From: Cyanobacteria bacterium CYA
GTDB taxonomy: Bacteria; Planctomycetota; Phycisphaerae; Phycisphaerales; UBA1924
Reading direction: 5' to 3'
Assembly (NCBI GenBank): GCA_008363215.1
Contig: RHKP01000005.1
Coordinates: forward strand, 114,314-178,313
Length of the DNA stretch: 64,000 nt
This document shows, in pieces, positions 17,521 to 26,040 of this stretch. Position numbers and translations under genes: made by a program. Within the stretch, counting starts at the first letter, position 1. Each line of letters opens with the position of its first letter. The notes beneath the pieces are model-generated. The model was given only the letters and a program-made list of their open reading frames with translations, did not search any database and had not been told where the DNA came from.

Positions 17521-18915
17521 ATGAGAAGCACCCGTATTCGAGCCCGCTCAACTACCTTCGCCGCCCTGACCATCGCCTTGTTGGCCGGATGCACAGGAAC
17601 ACCAACGGCGTCGGAGCGGCAGGCCCGGACAGACCTGGACGCAGTCGGCTCAATGTACCGGCCTGGTGGCGTGAGGCCCGACCTGCCTTCGCTGACCGCG
17701 CAGTCACCGCTTGCCGACTACCTGCGTTACGCCATCCTGAACAACCCGCGCGTTGAGGCCGCGTACTACGCTTGGGCGGCCGCAGTCGAGCGCATTACGC
17801 CGGCGCGTTCGATGCCGGACCCTCGCCTGACCTTTGGGGCTGACATCACGAACATGCTTGAGGCGCTCATGCCGGGGCTGATGGTCGATCTGCCCGGCCC
17901 GGGAAAGCTCCGGGCGGCCGGCGACGTGGCAGCCGCTGAATCGAGCGCGGGGTACTTTGACTTCGAGTTTGAGGTGCTGCAGACGGCCTTCGCTGTGAAG
18001 TCAGCGTATGTGCGGCTGCACTTTCTGGAGCGGACGCTGCAGGTCGAGCGCGAGACACTGGCCCTGCTGGCCGACGTGGAAACCCAGGCCCGACAGCAGG
18101 TCGGAGCAGGCCGCGGCACGGTGCAGGATGTGCTGCGTGCACAGATCGACCGGGAACAACTGGAGAACACGATCGCCAACATCGATGACTCGCGCAGCGT
18201 CATTGAGGCGGAGTTTCGCGCCGCGCTGGGGCACAGTCCATCGGACTTGTCCATCCCGCTCCCCGCGACGTTCGAGCCCTCACCGGCGCCGCCGCCCGCA
18301 GACGAGGTGCTTGCGATCGCCGCGGCGCACAACCCCCGGCTTGGGCGGATGGAGTCCGATGTCCGCCGAGGCGAAGCGATGCTGGACCTGGCCCGCACGA
18401 GCCGCGTGCCGGATTTGAGCGTGGGAATCGAGGCCGACGTCAAAGCAAGCCCGGTGATGTGGCGTCCGACCGCGAGCATGACACTGCCGATCTGGCGTGA
18501 CAAGATCGCGGCGGAGATCGCCGCGGCCCAGGCGGACAAGCGATCGGCCGAAGCCCGGCTGACGGCCGAGCAGATCGCTCTGGCTGCCGAGTTCGCCTCG
18601 ATGCTGTACCTGTACCGAGAGGGCGGCCGCAACGCCACGCTTTTCGAGAATGCGCTGCTGCCGCGTGCTCGCCAGTCGCTGGATGCTGCCAGGTCGGGGT
18701 ACACGACCGGGCGCTCCTCGTTTCTGGATCTGATCAATGCTCAGCGACAGTTGCTGGAGTTTGAGTTGGCCGCGGTCGAGGCCCGCACGCAACAGGAGTT
18801 GTCCATCGCGTCGATCTCGCTGCTCATCGCCGGGGCCGCTCCGGAAGGCACTCCCCTGCTCCCGACCGCCCCGCTCACCTCGGGCTTGCCAGACCCGAAG
18901 GAGGACCGCCCATGA
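17521..18915 (+). CDS. TolC/CusC-like outer-membrane efflux lipoprotein
   Basis: Outer-membrane channel of the heavy-metal RND pump encoded downstream. 464 residues, normal for the family. The N-terminus FAALTIALLAGC is a lipobox signal peptide. The rest shows the two similar halves of OEP proteins with long coiled-coil helices (NNPRVEAAYYAWAAAVERI... and HNPRLGRMESDVRRGEAMLDL; LPRARQSLDAARSGYTTGRSSFLDLINAQRQLLEFE). ATG 17521 is chosen for the GTGAGG sequence 6 bases upstream; the GTG at 17509 is possible. The 272 bases before it, after the Cys-rich gene, contain no clear second promoter. Its stop overlaps cusB in ATGA. Confidence 0.88.
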   Translation: MRSTRIRARSTTFAALTIALLAGCTGTPTASERQARTDLDAVGSMYRPGGVRPDLPSLTAQSPLADYLRYAILNNPRVEAAYYAWAAAVERITPARSMPDPRLTFGADITNMLEALMPGLMVDLPGPGKLRAAGDVAAAESSAGYFDFEFEVLQTAFAVKSAYVRLHFLERTLQVERETLALLADVETQARQQVGAGRGTVQDVLRAQIDREQLENTIANIDDSRSVIEAEFRAALGHSPSDLSIPLPATFEPSPAPPPADEVLAIAAAHNPRLGRMESDVRRGEAMLDLARTSRVPDLSVGIEADVKASPVMWRPTASMTLPIWRDKIAAEIAAAQADKRSAEARLTAEQIALAAEFASMLYLYREGGRNATLFENALLPRARQSLDAARSGYTTGRSSFLDLINAQRQLLEFELAAVEARTQQELSIASISLLIAGAAPEGTPLLPTAPLTSGLPDPKEDRP

Positions 18916-20609
18916 AACGCGCGCTTCGCCCGGCTGTGCTCGTACTGTTCGCTCTTCTGCTGGCTGCCGGCGCCTACCTGCTTGGTCGCAGCACTTCCCC
19001 GCAATCGGCTGCGTCCGCCAGGCCGCCCGCTGCTGCCCTTGAACCGGCAGCCAAGCAGGTGTGGACATGTTCGATGCACCCGCAGGTTCGCCTCGATCAA
19101 CCGGGCGACTGCCCGATCTGTGAGATGCCTCTCATCCCGGCGGCCTCGGCGACCGCAGCGGCGCCGGGAGAAGCGCCCACGCTCCAACTTTCCGAGCACG
19201 CGCTGGCCATGGCCAGCGTGGAGACGGTGGCGGTCGAGCGCCGTCCACTGGCTCGAGAACTCCGGGCCGTGGGTCGCATCGAGTTCAACGAGTCGTCTCT
19301 GGCAACGATCACGCCGCGAGTAGACGGGTACGCCGAGAGGCTCTTTGTGAACTTCACAGGCGTCGAGATCCGCAGCGGGGACCACCTGGCCGAGGTCTAC
19401 AGCCCCGAACTGCTGGTGGCGCAGCAGGAACTCCTGATCGCACTCCAGAGCGGCGACGCGGGCGGCGCGCTGACCGACGTGGCCAGAACGCGGCTCCGAC
19501 TGCTCGGGCTCACCGATGACCAAGTCACCAATCTGGTCGAGAGGAAGCAGACCACGGACAGGGTGACGCTTTACTCCCCGATCAGCGGCACGGTGATCGA
19601 GAAATCCATCGTGGAGCAGGCCGCGTTCAAGGCAGGGGACGCGCTCTACCGCATCGCCAATCTCGACTCCGTGTGGGTCTACCTCGAGGTGTACGAGTAC
19701 GACCTTCCCTGGATCCGCTACGGGCAGAAGGTCCGCGTGACGGGTGAAGCGCTTCCGGGGCGGACGTTCGAAGGGATGGTGACGTTTGTGCAGCCGTTCG
19801 TCGATGAGCAGTCGCGGACGATCCGTATTCCGGTCCACATCGACAACCAGGATCACGCGCTCAAGCCCGGCATGTTCGTTTCCGCCGCCATTGATGCGTC
19901 GCTTACGCCCGACGGGCAGGCGGCGCCGACCGGCGTCGAGGGCAAGTTCACCTGCCCGATGCATCCGCAGGTGCTGACCGAAGTTGAAGGAGCCTGCCCG
20001 ATCTGCCAGATGCCTTTGGAACGCATACCCGGGCTGTCGACCTCCGGCGGGCCCGACCCGGCGACACACGGGCGGAAAGCGGCCGAGCAGGTGGAGCCGC
20101 CGAGTTCTCCATCGCCGTCCACACGGTACATCTGCCCGATGGAGTGCGAGGGCCAGAAGACATATGCCCAGCCCGGCCGCTGCCCGGTGTGCAAGATGAA
20201 ACTCAAGGAGGTTGCTTCGGCCGCGGCGACGACAGCAAGTGCCGGAGTCGGCCCGCTCGCAGTGCCTGTGTCAGCGATTCTGGACTCGGGCACGCGAAAG
20301 ATCGTCTTTGTGGAGAAGTCACGAGGGCTCTTCGAGCCTCGTGAACTGGAGGTCGGCCCGCGGGCCGGCGCGTACTACCCGGTACTCAGGGGGCTCTCGG
20401 CGGGCGAACGTGTCGTAACGCGCGGCAACTTTCTCATCGACAGTCAGTTCCAGGTCACGGGACATCCGAGCCTTTTCTATCCCGGTGGTCTGCACGCCAC
20501 GACGGGGCACGAGCACGGCGACACCGCGCCCCTCGACCCGGCTGCACAACCCGGCACCGAGCCCACCCCCCCGTCCACGCAAGCGCCCGCCGGCGGGCAC
20601 ACCCACTGA
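18912..20609 (+). CDS. cusB: CusB-type RND periplasmic adaptor with three heavy-metal-binding modules
   Basis: Membrane-fusion protein linking CusA to the outer-membrane channel and handing metal to the pump. 565 residues against about 400 in ordinary CusB. An N-terminal membrane anchor (VLVLFALLLAAGAYLLG) is followed by a heavy-metal-binding module WTCSMHPQV...GDCPICEMPL (about 51-77), the barrel-sandwich hybrid and beta-barrel (LSEHALAMASVETVAVERR..., VYSPELLVAQQELL), then two further modules: FTCPMHPQV...GACPICQMPL (about 346-372) and YICPMECEG...GRCPVCKMKL (about 405-431). The membrane-proximal part and a His-rich tail (GHEHGD...GGHTH) finish it. Each module has the C-x-MH/ME ... C-P-x-C-x-M ligand set typical of Cu/Ag handling. 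Confidence 0.9.
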   Translation: MKRALRPAVLVLFALLLAAGAYLLGRSTSPQSAASARPPAAALEPAAKQVWTCSMHPQVRLDQPGDCPICEMPLIPAASATAAAPGEAPTLQLSEHALAMASVETVAVERRPLARELRAVGRIEFNESSLATITPRVDGYAERLFVNFTGVEIRSGDHLAEVYSPELLVAQQELLIALQSGDAGGALTDVARTRLRLLGLTDDQVTNLVERKQTTDRVTLYSPISGTVIEKSIVEQAAFKAGDALYRIANLDSVWVYLEVYEYDLPWIRYGQKVRVTGEALPGRTFEGMVTFVQPFVDEQSRTIRIPVHIDNQDHALKPGMFVSAAIDASLTPDGQAAPTGVEGKFTCPMHPQVLTEVEGACPICQMPLERIPGLSTSGGPDPATHGRKAAEQVEPPSSPSPSTRYICPMECEGQKTYAQPGRCPVCKMKLKEVASAAATTASAGVGPLAVPVSAILDSGTRKIVFVEKSRGLFEPRELEVGPRAGAYYPVLRGLSAGERVVTRGNFLIDSQFQVTGHPSLFYPGGLHATTGHEHGDTAPLDPAAQPGTEPTPPSTQAPAGGHTH

Positions 20610-20624
20610 GCGGAGGACGAAGCC

Positions 20625-23600
20625 ATGGTCAACACCGTCATCCGCTGGTGTATGAAAAACACATTCCTGATGACGCTCATCATCCTGGGCGTCTGCGCGG
20701 CGGGGTATTGGACCGTCCTGCGTCTGCCGGTGGACGCGATCCCGGACATCGGAGAGAAGCAGGTGATCGTCTACGCCGACTGGGAAGGGCGCAGCCCGCA
20801 GGACGTGGACGATCAGGTCACCTATCCGCTGACGACGAGCCTGACCGGCACGCCGGGAGTCAAGGCGATCCGGTCGATGTCGGGTTTCGGGTTCTCGATG
20901 GTCTTCGTGATCTTCGAGGACAGCATCGACTACTACTGGGCGCGTTCCCGCGTGCTGGAGCGGATGAACGTGGCGCAACAGCGTCTGCCCGACGGGGTGA
21001 CGCCGGTGCTCGGGCCGGACGCGACCGCGCTCGGGCAGGTGTACTGGTACACCGTCGAGGGCGAGGGGTTCGATCTTGCCGAACTCCGCTCGATCCAGGA
21101 CTGGTACATCCGCTACCAGTTGCAGACAGTCGCCGGTGTGAGCGAGGTGGCCAGCATCGGCGGTTTTGTCAAGCAGTACCAAATCGACATCAACCCCGAC
21201 CGGATGCGTGCGCACCGCGTGACGATGATGGAGATCGTCGAGGCGGTCGGCAAGAGCAACATCGACGTGGGCGCCAAGGTCATCGAGCAGAACGGGGTCG
21301 AGTACTTCATTCGGGGGTTGGGTTTCATCAAGTCGGTGGAGGACCTGGAACGGATCGTGATCCGGCAGGAGGAGGGCACGCCGCTGTACCTTCGCAGCGT
21401 GGCCACTGTTCAACTGGGACCGGACTTCCGGCGCGGCGCGCTGGACAAGGGGGGTGTCGAAGCCGTCGGAGGCGTCGTGCTCATGCGCTACGGCGAGAAC
21501 CCGCGCCAGGTGGTAGCCCGCGTCAACGAGAAGATCGCCCAACTCGAGGCCGGACTGCCCAGCAAGACACTCCAGGACGGGCGGGTGTCGAAGGTGCGGC
21601 TGGTGCCGTTCTATGACCGCACCACGATCGTTCAGGAGACGATTGACACGCTCAAGGAGGCGCTCTTTGAAGAGGCGTTGATCGCGGGGTTCGTGGTGCT
21701 GTTCTTCCTGCTGCACCTCCGCTCGACGGCCACCGTGCTGCCAACGCTCCCTCTCGCACTGGCCGGATCCTTCATTGCGATGTACGCCTTCGGGATCGAC
21801 AGCAACATCATGTCGCTGGCCGGGCTGGCGATCGCCATCGGCGACATCGCGGACATGGGCATCATCATGACGGAGAACATCTATCGGCGCATTGCCGGCG
21901 CGACGCCGGAGGAACGCCGGGAGAAGGGGTACTTCGGGCTGGTGTACGAGGGCGCCACGGAGGTCGGTGGCGCCATCATCACCGCTGTCACCAACACCAT
22001 CGTCTCGTTCATCCCCGTGTTCTTCCTCACTGACCAGGAAGGCAAACTCTTCAAACCGCTGGCCTTCACCAAGACCTTCGCGATCGGTTCATCCGTGGTG
22101 CTCGCAATCACGGTGGTGCCCTTCCTGTGCTACCTGCTCTACAGGCCCGTCCACTGGAAGCACCGCACGACGCTGGGCATCGCCGCAGGCGTGGGCACGC
22201 TGGCGGGCTTCGCGACGCACCAGGTGTTCATGTGGGGACTCGGAGGCGCCTACGACCGGGGGTGGCTTGTCGCCGCTGCGGTCGGCGTCGGCGTCGCACT
22301 GTGCGTTATTCGCATGGCGCGAGAAAAGTTCATGCCGCTTGAGCAGAACCCGGTTTCGCGGGTGATCGCCCGCGGATACGTCCCGACGCTCCGCTGGATC
22401 CTGGACCACAAGAAGACGTTCCTTACCGTGCCGGTGCTCATCCTGTTTCTCGGGCTCTCGGTCTGGCTGGGCATTCACCGTACGCTCGCGCCGCTCGAGT
22501 GGGGCGCCAATCTGCTGGCCCGCCAGCCGGCCTCACCCGAACTCAAACGCCTCATGTACGCCGACCCCGACGCGGACCTGATCCGGCCGCTGCTCGAACT
22601 CGATCAACTCCGCTGGCAGCGCATCCGCGCCAACGACGGCTCGGAGCGCACGCGGCTCCTGTGGCGTCGCCAGGACCCCGCCGAGCGCGACGCCGAGTCG
22701 GCCTCGGGTCTGACCGTGCTCAAGGAGGGCCGCATCCTCCCCGGCCTGGGCCGCGAGTTCATGCCGCCGCTGGACGAGGGCTCACTGCTATACATGCCGT
22801 CGCTGCTCCCCCAGGGCTCGCTGTCACAGGCGGTGGAAGTGAACAGCAAGCAGGATCTTGCCATCGCCGGGATTCCTGAGGTCGAGAGCGTGGTCGGCAA
22901 GATCGGACGTGCCGACTCGGCGCTGGACCCCGCCCCGATCGGCATGATCGAGTCCATCGTCATCCTCAAGCCCGAGAGCCAGTGGCGAACGATCAAGGTC
23001 GAGCGGGTGTTCTCCGACTGGCCCGCGCTGGTCCGCACGCCGCTCTCGTGGATCTGGCCGCAAGAGCGCCGCATCACCAAGCAGGAGATCCTCTCCGAAC
23101 TTCAGGAGAAGACGGCCATCCCCGGCGTGCTGCCCACCTGGCTCCAGCCGATCCAGACGCGCCTGGTCATGCTCCAGACCGGCTTCCGGGCCATGATGGG
23201 CGTCAAGATCTACGGGAGCGACCTCCGCGAGATTGAGAAGGTCGGCCTGCAGATCGAGCAGTTGCTCCGCGAAGTGCCCGGAGCCACGGACATCGTCGCC
23301 GATCGCATCGTCGGCAAGCCGTACATTCAGATTGAGATCGACCGCGAGCGGATCGCGCGCTATGGCGTCAACGTCCGGGATGTGCAGGATGTCATCGAGA
23401 TAGCGCTGGGCGGGATGAACCTCATGGAGTCCGTCGAGGGGCGCGAACGCTACCCGATCCGCGTCCGCCTGGCCCGCGACTTCCGCGAGGACATGGACGC
23501 GATCCAGCGGATCAATGTTCCGTCGACCAGCGGAGCCCAGGTGCCGCTGGCGCAATTGGCGGACATTTCCACCGTGCTCGGACCTCAGGAAATCAAAGGC

Positions 23601-24323
23601 GAGCGGGGCCTGCTCGTCGGCTACGTGACGATGAACACCCGCGATCGCGACGAGGTGTCGGTGGTGCAGGACGCCGAGCATGTGCTCCAGCAGGCGCTCA
23701 AGGACGGACGCCTGACGCTACCCCCGGGCTATTACTGGGAGTGGTCGGGTCAGTTCGAGAACCAGGTCCGCGCCACCAAGCGCATGCAGATTCTTGTCCC
23801 GATCACGCTGGGCATCATGTTCGTGATGCTCTACCTGGGCTTCTCACGCTGGTGGATCGCGCCGATCATCTTCTTCGGCGTGCTCGTCTCGGCATCAGGC
23901 GGGTTCATCATGCTCGCGCTGTGGGGTGTCAACCTGTCTGTGGCGGTGTGGGTCGGGTTCCTGGTCCTCTTCGGCGTCGTTGACGACGACGGCGTGATCA
24001 TCTCGACCTATCTCGAAGGCGTGTTCAAGGACAGGACATTCAGTTCCGTCAGGGACATTCGCGAGGCCGTGATCGAGGCCGGGTTGAAGCGCATCCGACC
24101 TTGTCTTATGACGATCGCCACCACGGTGTTCGGCCTGATGCCGATTTTCTGGTCGACAGGCCGCGGCTCGGACGTGATGCAGCCCATGGCGATCCCGTCG
24201 GTCGGAGGCATGACGGTCAGCCTCATCACGCTGTTCATCGTGCCCTGCGTCTTCTGCGCGGTGGAAGAGTGGAAGTGGAAGCGTGCGCAGCGGAGCGGCG
24301 TTCTCCCCCACGCAGGGCCTTGA
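20625..24323 (+). CDS. cusA: CusA-family heavy-metal RND efflux permease, extended form
   Basis: Inner-membrane proton-driven pump exporting metal ions from periplasm and cytoplasm. 1232 residues, about 190 more than E. coli CusA. Family signs are the start WCMKNTFLMTLIILGV, FGFSMVFVIFEDSIDYYWARSR, the TM4 proton-relay segment GLAIAIGDIADMGIIMTENIYRR, EFMPPLDEGSLLYMPSLLPQ, and GKIGRADSALDPAPIGMIES, which mirrors the CusA Met/Glu region. Extra length lies at about residues 505-700: additional hydrophobic segments after TM6 and a charged, Arg-rich stretch before EFMPPL. The gene starts 15 bases after cusB with GGAGGACGAAGCC as ribosome-binding region. Cu/Ag specificity is inferred from motifs and the CsoR neighbour; Zn/Co/Cd is less likely. 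Confidence 0.9.
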   Translation: MVNTVIRWCMKNTFLMTLIILGVCAAGYWTVLRLPVDAIPDIGEKQVIVYADWEGRSPQDVDDQVTYPLTTSLTGTPGVKAIRSMSGFGFSMVFVIFEDSIDYYWARSRVLERMNVAQQRLPDGVTPVLGPDATALGQVYWYTVEGEGFDLAELRSIQDWYIRYQLQTVAGVSEVASIGGFVKQYQIDINPDRMRAHRVTMMEIVEAVGKSNIDVGAKVIEQNGVEYFIRGLGFIKSVEDLERIVIRQEEGTPLYLRSVATVQLGPDFRRGALDKGGVEAVGGVVLMRYGENPRQVVARVNEKIAQLEAGLPSKTLQDGRVSKVRLVPFYDRTTIVQETIDTLKEALFEEALIAGFVVLFFLLHLRSTATVLPTLPLALAGSFIAMYAFGIDSNIMSLAGLAIAIGDIADMGIIMTENIYRRIAGATPEERREKGYFGLVYEGATEVGGAIITAVTNTIVSFIPVFFLTDQEGKLFKPLAFTKTFAIGSSVVLAITVVPFLCYLLYRPVHWKHRTTLGIAAGVGTLAGFATHQVFMWGLGGAYDRGWLVAAAVGVGVALCVIRMAREKFMPLEQNPVSRVIARGYVPTLRWILDHKKTFLTVPVLILFLGLSVWLGIHRTLAPLEWGANLLARQPASPELKRLMYADPDADLIRPLLELDQLRWQRIRANDGSERTRLLWRRQDPAERDAESASGLTVLKEGRILPGLGREFMPPLDEGSLLYMPSLLPQGSLSQAVEVNSKQDLAIAGIPEVESVVGKIGRADSALDPAPIGMIESIVILKPESQWRTIKVERVFSDWPALVRTPLSWIWPQERRITKQEILSELQEKTAIPGVLPTWLQPIQTRLVMLQTGFRAMMGVKIYGSDLREIEKVGLQIEQLLREVPGATDIVADRIVGKPYIQIEIDRERIARYGVNVRDVQDVIEIALGGMNLMESVEGRERYPIRVRLARDFREDMDAIQRINVPSTSGAQVPLAQLADISTVLGPQEIKGERGLLVGYVTMNTRDRDEVSVVQDAEHVLQQALKDGRLTLPPGYYWEWSGQFENQVRATKRMQILVPITLGIMFVMLYLGFSRWWIAPIIFFGVLVSASGGFIMLALWGVNLSVAVWVGFLVLFGVVDDDGVIISTYLEGVFKDRTFSSVRDIREAVIEAGLKRIRPCLMTIATTVFGLMPIFWSTGRGSDVMQPMAIPSVGGMTVSLITLFIVPCVFCAVEEWKWKRAQRSGVLPHAGP

Positions 24324-24346
24324 TGCGTCCTGGAATGCGTGAGAAG

Positions 24347-24370
24347 CCCGACGCCCGCCCGGGCGCCGGG
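24347..24370 (+). terminator. possible weak terminator hairpin after cusA
   Basis: Arms CCCGaCGCCC and GGGCGcCGGG with one mismatch and a 4-nt loop lie 23 bases after the stop. There is no T-run, so termination strength is doubtful. Confidence 0.35.
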
Positions 24371-24472
24371 AAATCCACCGCCGGGCCCCGAACTCTCGCC
24401 CCTGTGAACGCACCCGATGCCGCATGCGCGAGGTCTGCGCACGACGGTGAAACGTTCGACCCTGGACCCGTG

Positions 24473-24489
24473 ATACTAGGGGGGAGTAT
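24473..24489 (+). promoter_or_regulatory. predicted CsoR operator 2, before csoR
   Basis: ATACTAGGGGGGAGTAT, arms ATACT/AGTAT around a G-tract, lies 62 bases before the csoR start. It matches operator 1 (inverted) at 15 of 17 positions. A candidate -10 box TATGAT (24487-24492) overlaps its end. This suggests csoR represses itself and has its own promoter. Confidence 0.65.
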
Positions 24490-24551
24490 GATGGTCCTCG
24501 GGCGCCGACGCCATGCACCCGGTGCGATGCACGCGAATAACAACGTCTGAC

Positions 24552-24959
24552 ATGGCAGAGCACGACCGCAGCGCAAACACCCAGCCGACGCAACCCCACG
24601 CCGACGCGCATGGCAAGCGGCGCCCTTGCGGCGTCGTCAAACCCGAGGCCGGCGAACAGATTGGGCCCGGCGCTCAGGCGGTCGGCATCGACCAGGACCT
24701 CAAGGCCGCGAACCTCAAGCACCTGCGACGCATCGAGGGACAGGTGCGAGGCATCGCGGCGATGATAGAGGAAGATCGCTACTGCGCCGACATCATCCAG
24801 CAGTGCGCCGCGGTGCAGGAGTCGCTTCGATCGGTGGCGAAGAACCTGCTTCGGAACCACCTTTCGCACTGCGCCAACCAAGCCATGCACGGCAACAAGG
24901 CCCAGCAGGCGGCGATGGTGGAGGAACTGATCGCACTGGTCGGGAAGATCGCTCGGTAA
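24552..24959 (+). CDS. csoR: CsoR-family copper-sensing repressor
   Basis: All-helical cytoplasmic repressor that leaves DNA when it binds Cu(I). 135 residues with a family core LKHLRRIEGQVRGIAAMIEEDRYCADIIQQCAAVQ. The metal ligands C78, H103 and C107 (YCADI; RNHLSHC) have the same spacing as C36/H61/C65 of the M. tuberculosis prototype, the C-H-C signature of copper sensors. A formaldehyde- or nickel-sensing type is less likely. The first 45 residues form a polar His/Pro-rich extension. ATG 24552 is used; ATG 24513 in frame would add 13 residues. It lies downstream of cusA with its own operator. Confidence 0.9.
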   Translation: MAEHDRSANTQPTQPHADAHGKRRPCGVVKPEAGEQIGPGAQAVGIDQDLKAANLKHLRRIEGQVRGIAAMIEEDRYCADIIQQCAAVQESLRSVAKNLLRNHLSHCANQAMHGNKAQQAAMVEELIALVGKIAR

Positions 24960-25168
24960 ACGCCCGCGGAGAGGCACGCGGCCTGTGCGGGGGCGAAATT
25001 CCCGACTCCCCCACTCCGGCCTCACACAGACCGATCGAGCAGAATCTGAAGGAGCACCTGGTCGCAGAAACGCCCGGCCGGGAGAGGCGCGTGCCGTGGA
25101 ATTCGGCGGCGGCGGGGTCGTCCGCACCCGCGCCCCTATGATGCCGCGACGGAGGATGTTCCAGGCTG

Positions 25169-25945
25169 ATGAGTGCGTCCGGTGCCAACGTGTCGAAGGG
25201 GCCTTTTCCGGCCGATGGGCGGGAAGAGGCAGAGCGGGCTCATCAGTCCGGCCAAGTGGACGCCAGCCGTGACGTCGAGGATGCCGATCTGGTCGATCCG
25301 GACCTCCAGCCCGGTGCTGGGGCGGATGCACAGGGACAGGTGTGCGCACCGCCGATCCAGGCCCGAGTGAAGGCGCCGGGGCAGAAGCGATCGTTGTTTG
25401 AAAAGATCGAAGCGTTCATCAGCCGGCTGTCGACGAGGAACAACTTCTGGCATCGGGTGTGCTCGCTGATCTGGCTCCCCTACGCGTTCCGGTCGGGCAT
25501 CGTGATGCGCCGGATCGACGACAAGCGATTCAGCGCGACGCTGCCTTTCACACGGTTCAACAAGAACTGGTACAACGCCATGGCCGGGGCGGCGCTGCTG
25601 GGGAACTCGGAGATCGCCGGCGGCATGTACGTTTTCAGCGCCTGCGGGGGCGACTACACGGTGGTATGCAAGCACCTGGAGTACAAGTTTCTGCGCCCGT
25701 GCTTCGGACCGGCGGAATATCGCATCAATCCGCGCGAGGATCTGACGCCCTTCCTGGCGGGCGGAGGGGAGTTCAACATCACGATCGACATGGACGTGGT
25801 GCAGACACTGCCGGCGCGGCGAAAAGGCGACCGGAATGACCGAAAGGGGCAGATGCTGCCCAGGTTCGGTGAGAAGCGCGTCGGTCGGTGTAGCGCAACC
25901 TTCCACGTGACGCCCAAGACCCACCACAAGTCAAAGGGGCGCTGA
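25169..25945 (+). CDS. hotdog-fold (DUF4442-like) protein, function unknown
   Basis: 258 residues. The first 70 or so are acidic and low in order ([21 protein letters not shown]...). From about residue 75 a compact domain begins ([41 protein letters not shown]). Within it [30 protein letters not shown] resembles the conserved helix of thioesterase-like hotdog proteins that use Asn/Glu rather than a catalytic Asp. The C-terminus is basic ([22 protein letters not shown]). No signal peptide, so probably cytoplasmic. A link to the metal locus before it is not suggested by the sequence. The start could be later than annotated. Confidence 0.55.
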   Translation: MSASGANVSKGPFPADGREEAERAHQSGQVDASRDVEDADLVDPDLQPGAGADAQGQVCAPPIQARVKAPGQKRSLFEKIEAFISRLSTRNNFWHRVCSLIWLPYAFRSGIVMRRIDDKRFSATLPFTRFNKNWYNAMAGAALLGNSEIAGGMYVFSACGGDYTVVCKHLEYKFLRPCFGPAEYRINPREDLTPFLAGGGEFNITIDMDVVQTLPARRKGDRNDRKGQMLPRFGEKRVGRCSATFHVTPKTHHKSKGR

Positions 25946-26040
25946 GCCGACGTTCCGGCGGCCGAACCTCGCCGCAGCGACCGCCCGCGCCGGTACACCG
26001 TTCTGATACGCTTGTGGCGCCGGGGCGAAGGGAGTCGGGC

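Noticed and set aside
20319..21716. Minus-strand frame of 465 codons opposite cusB/cusA
   Set aside because: Antisense to two genes with strong family motifs; composition is that of a shadow frame.
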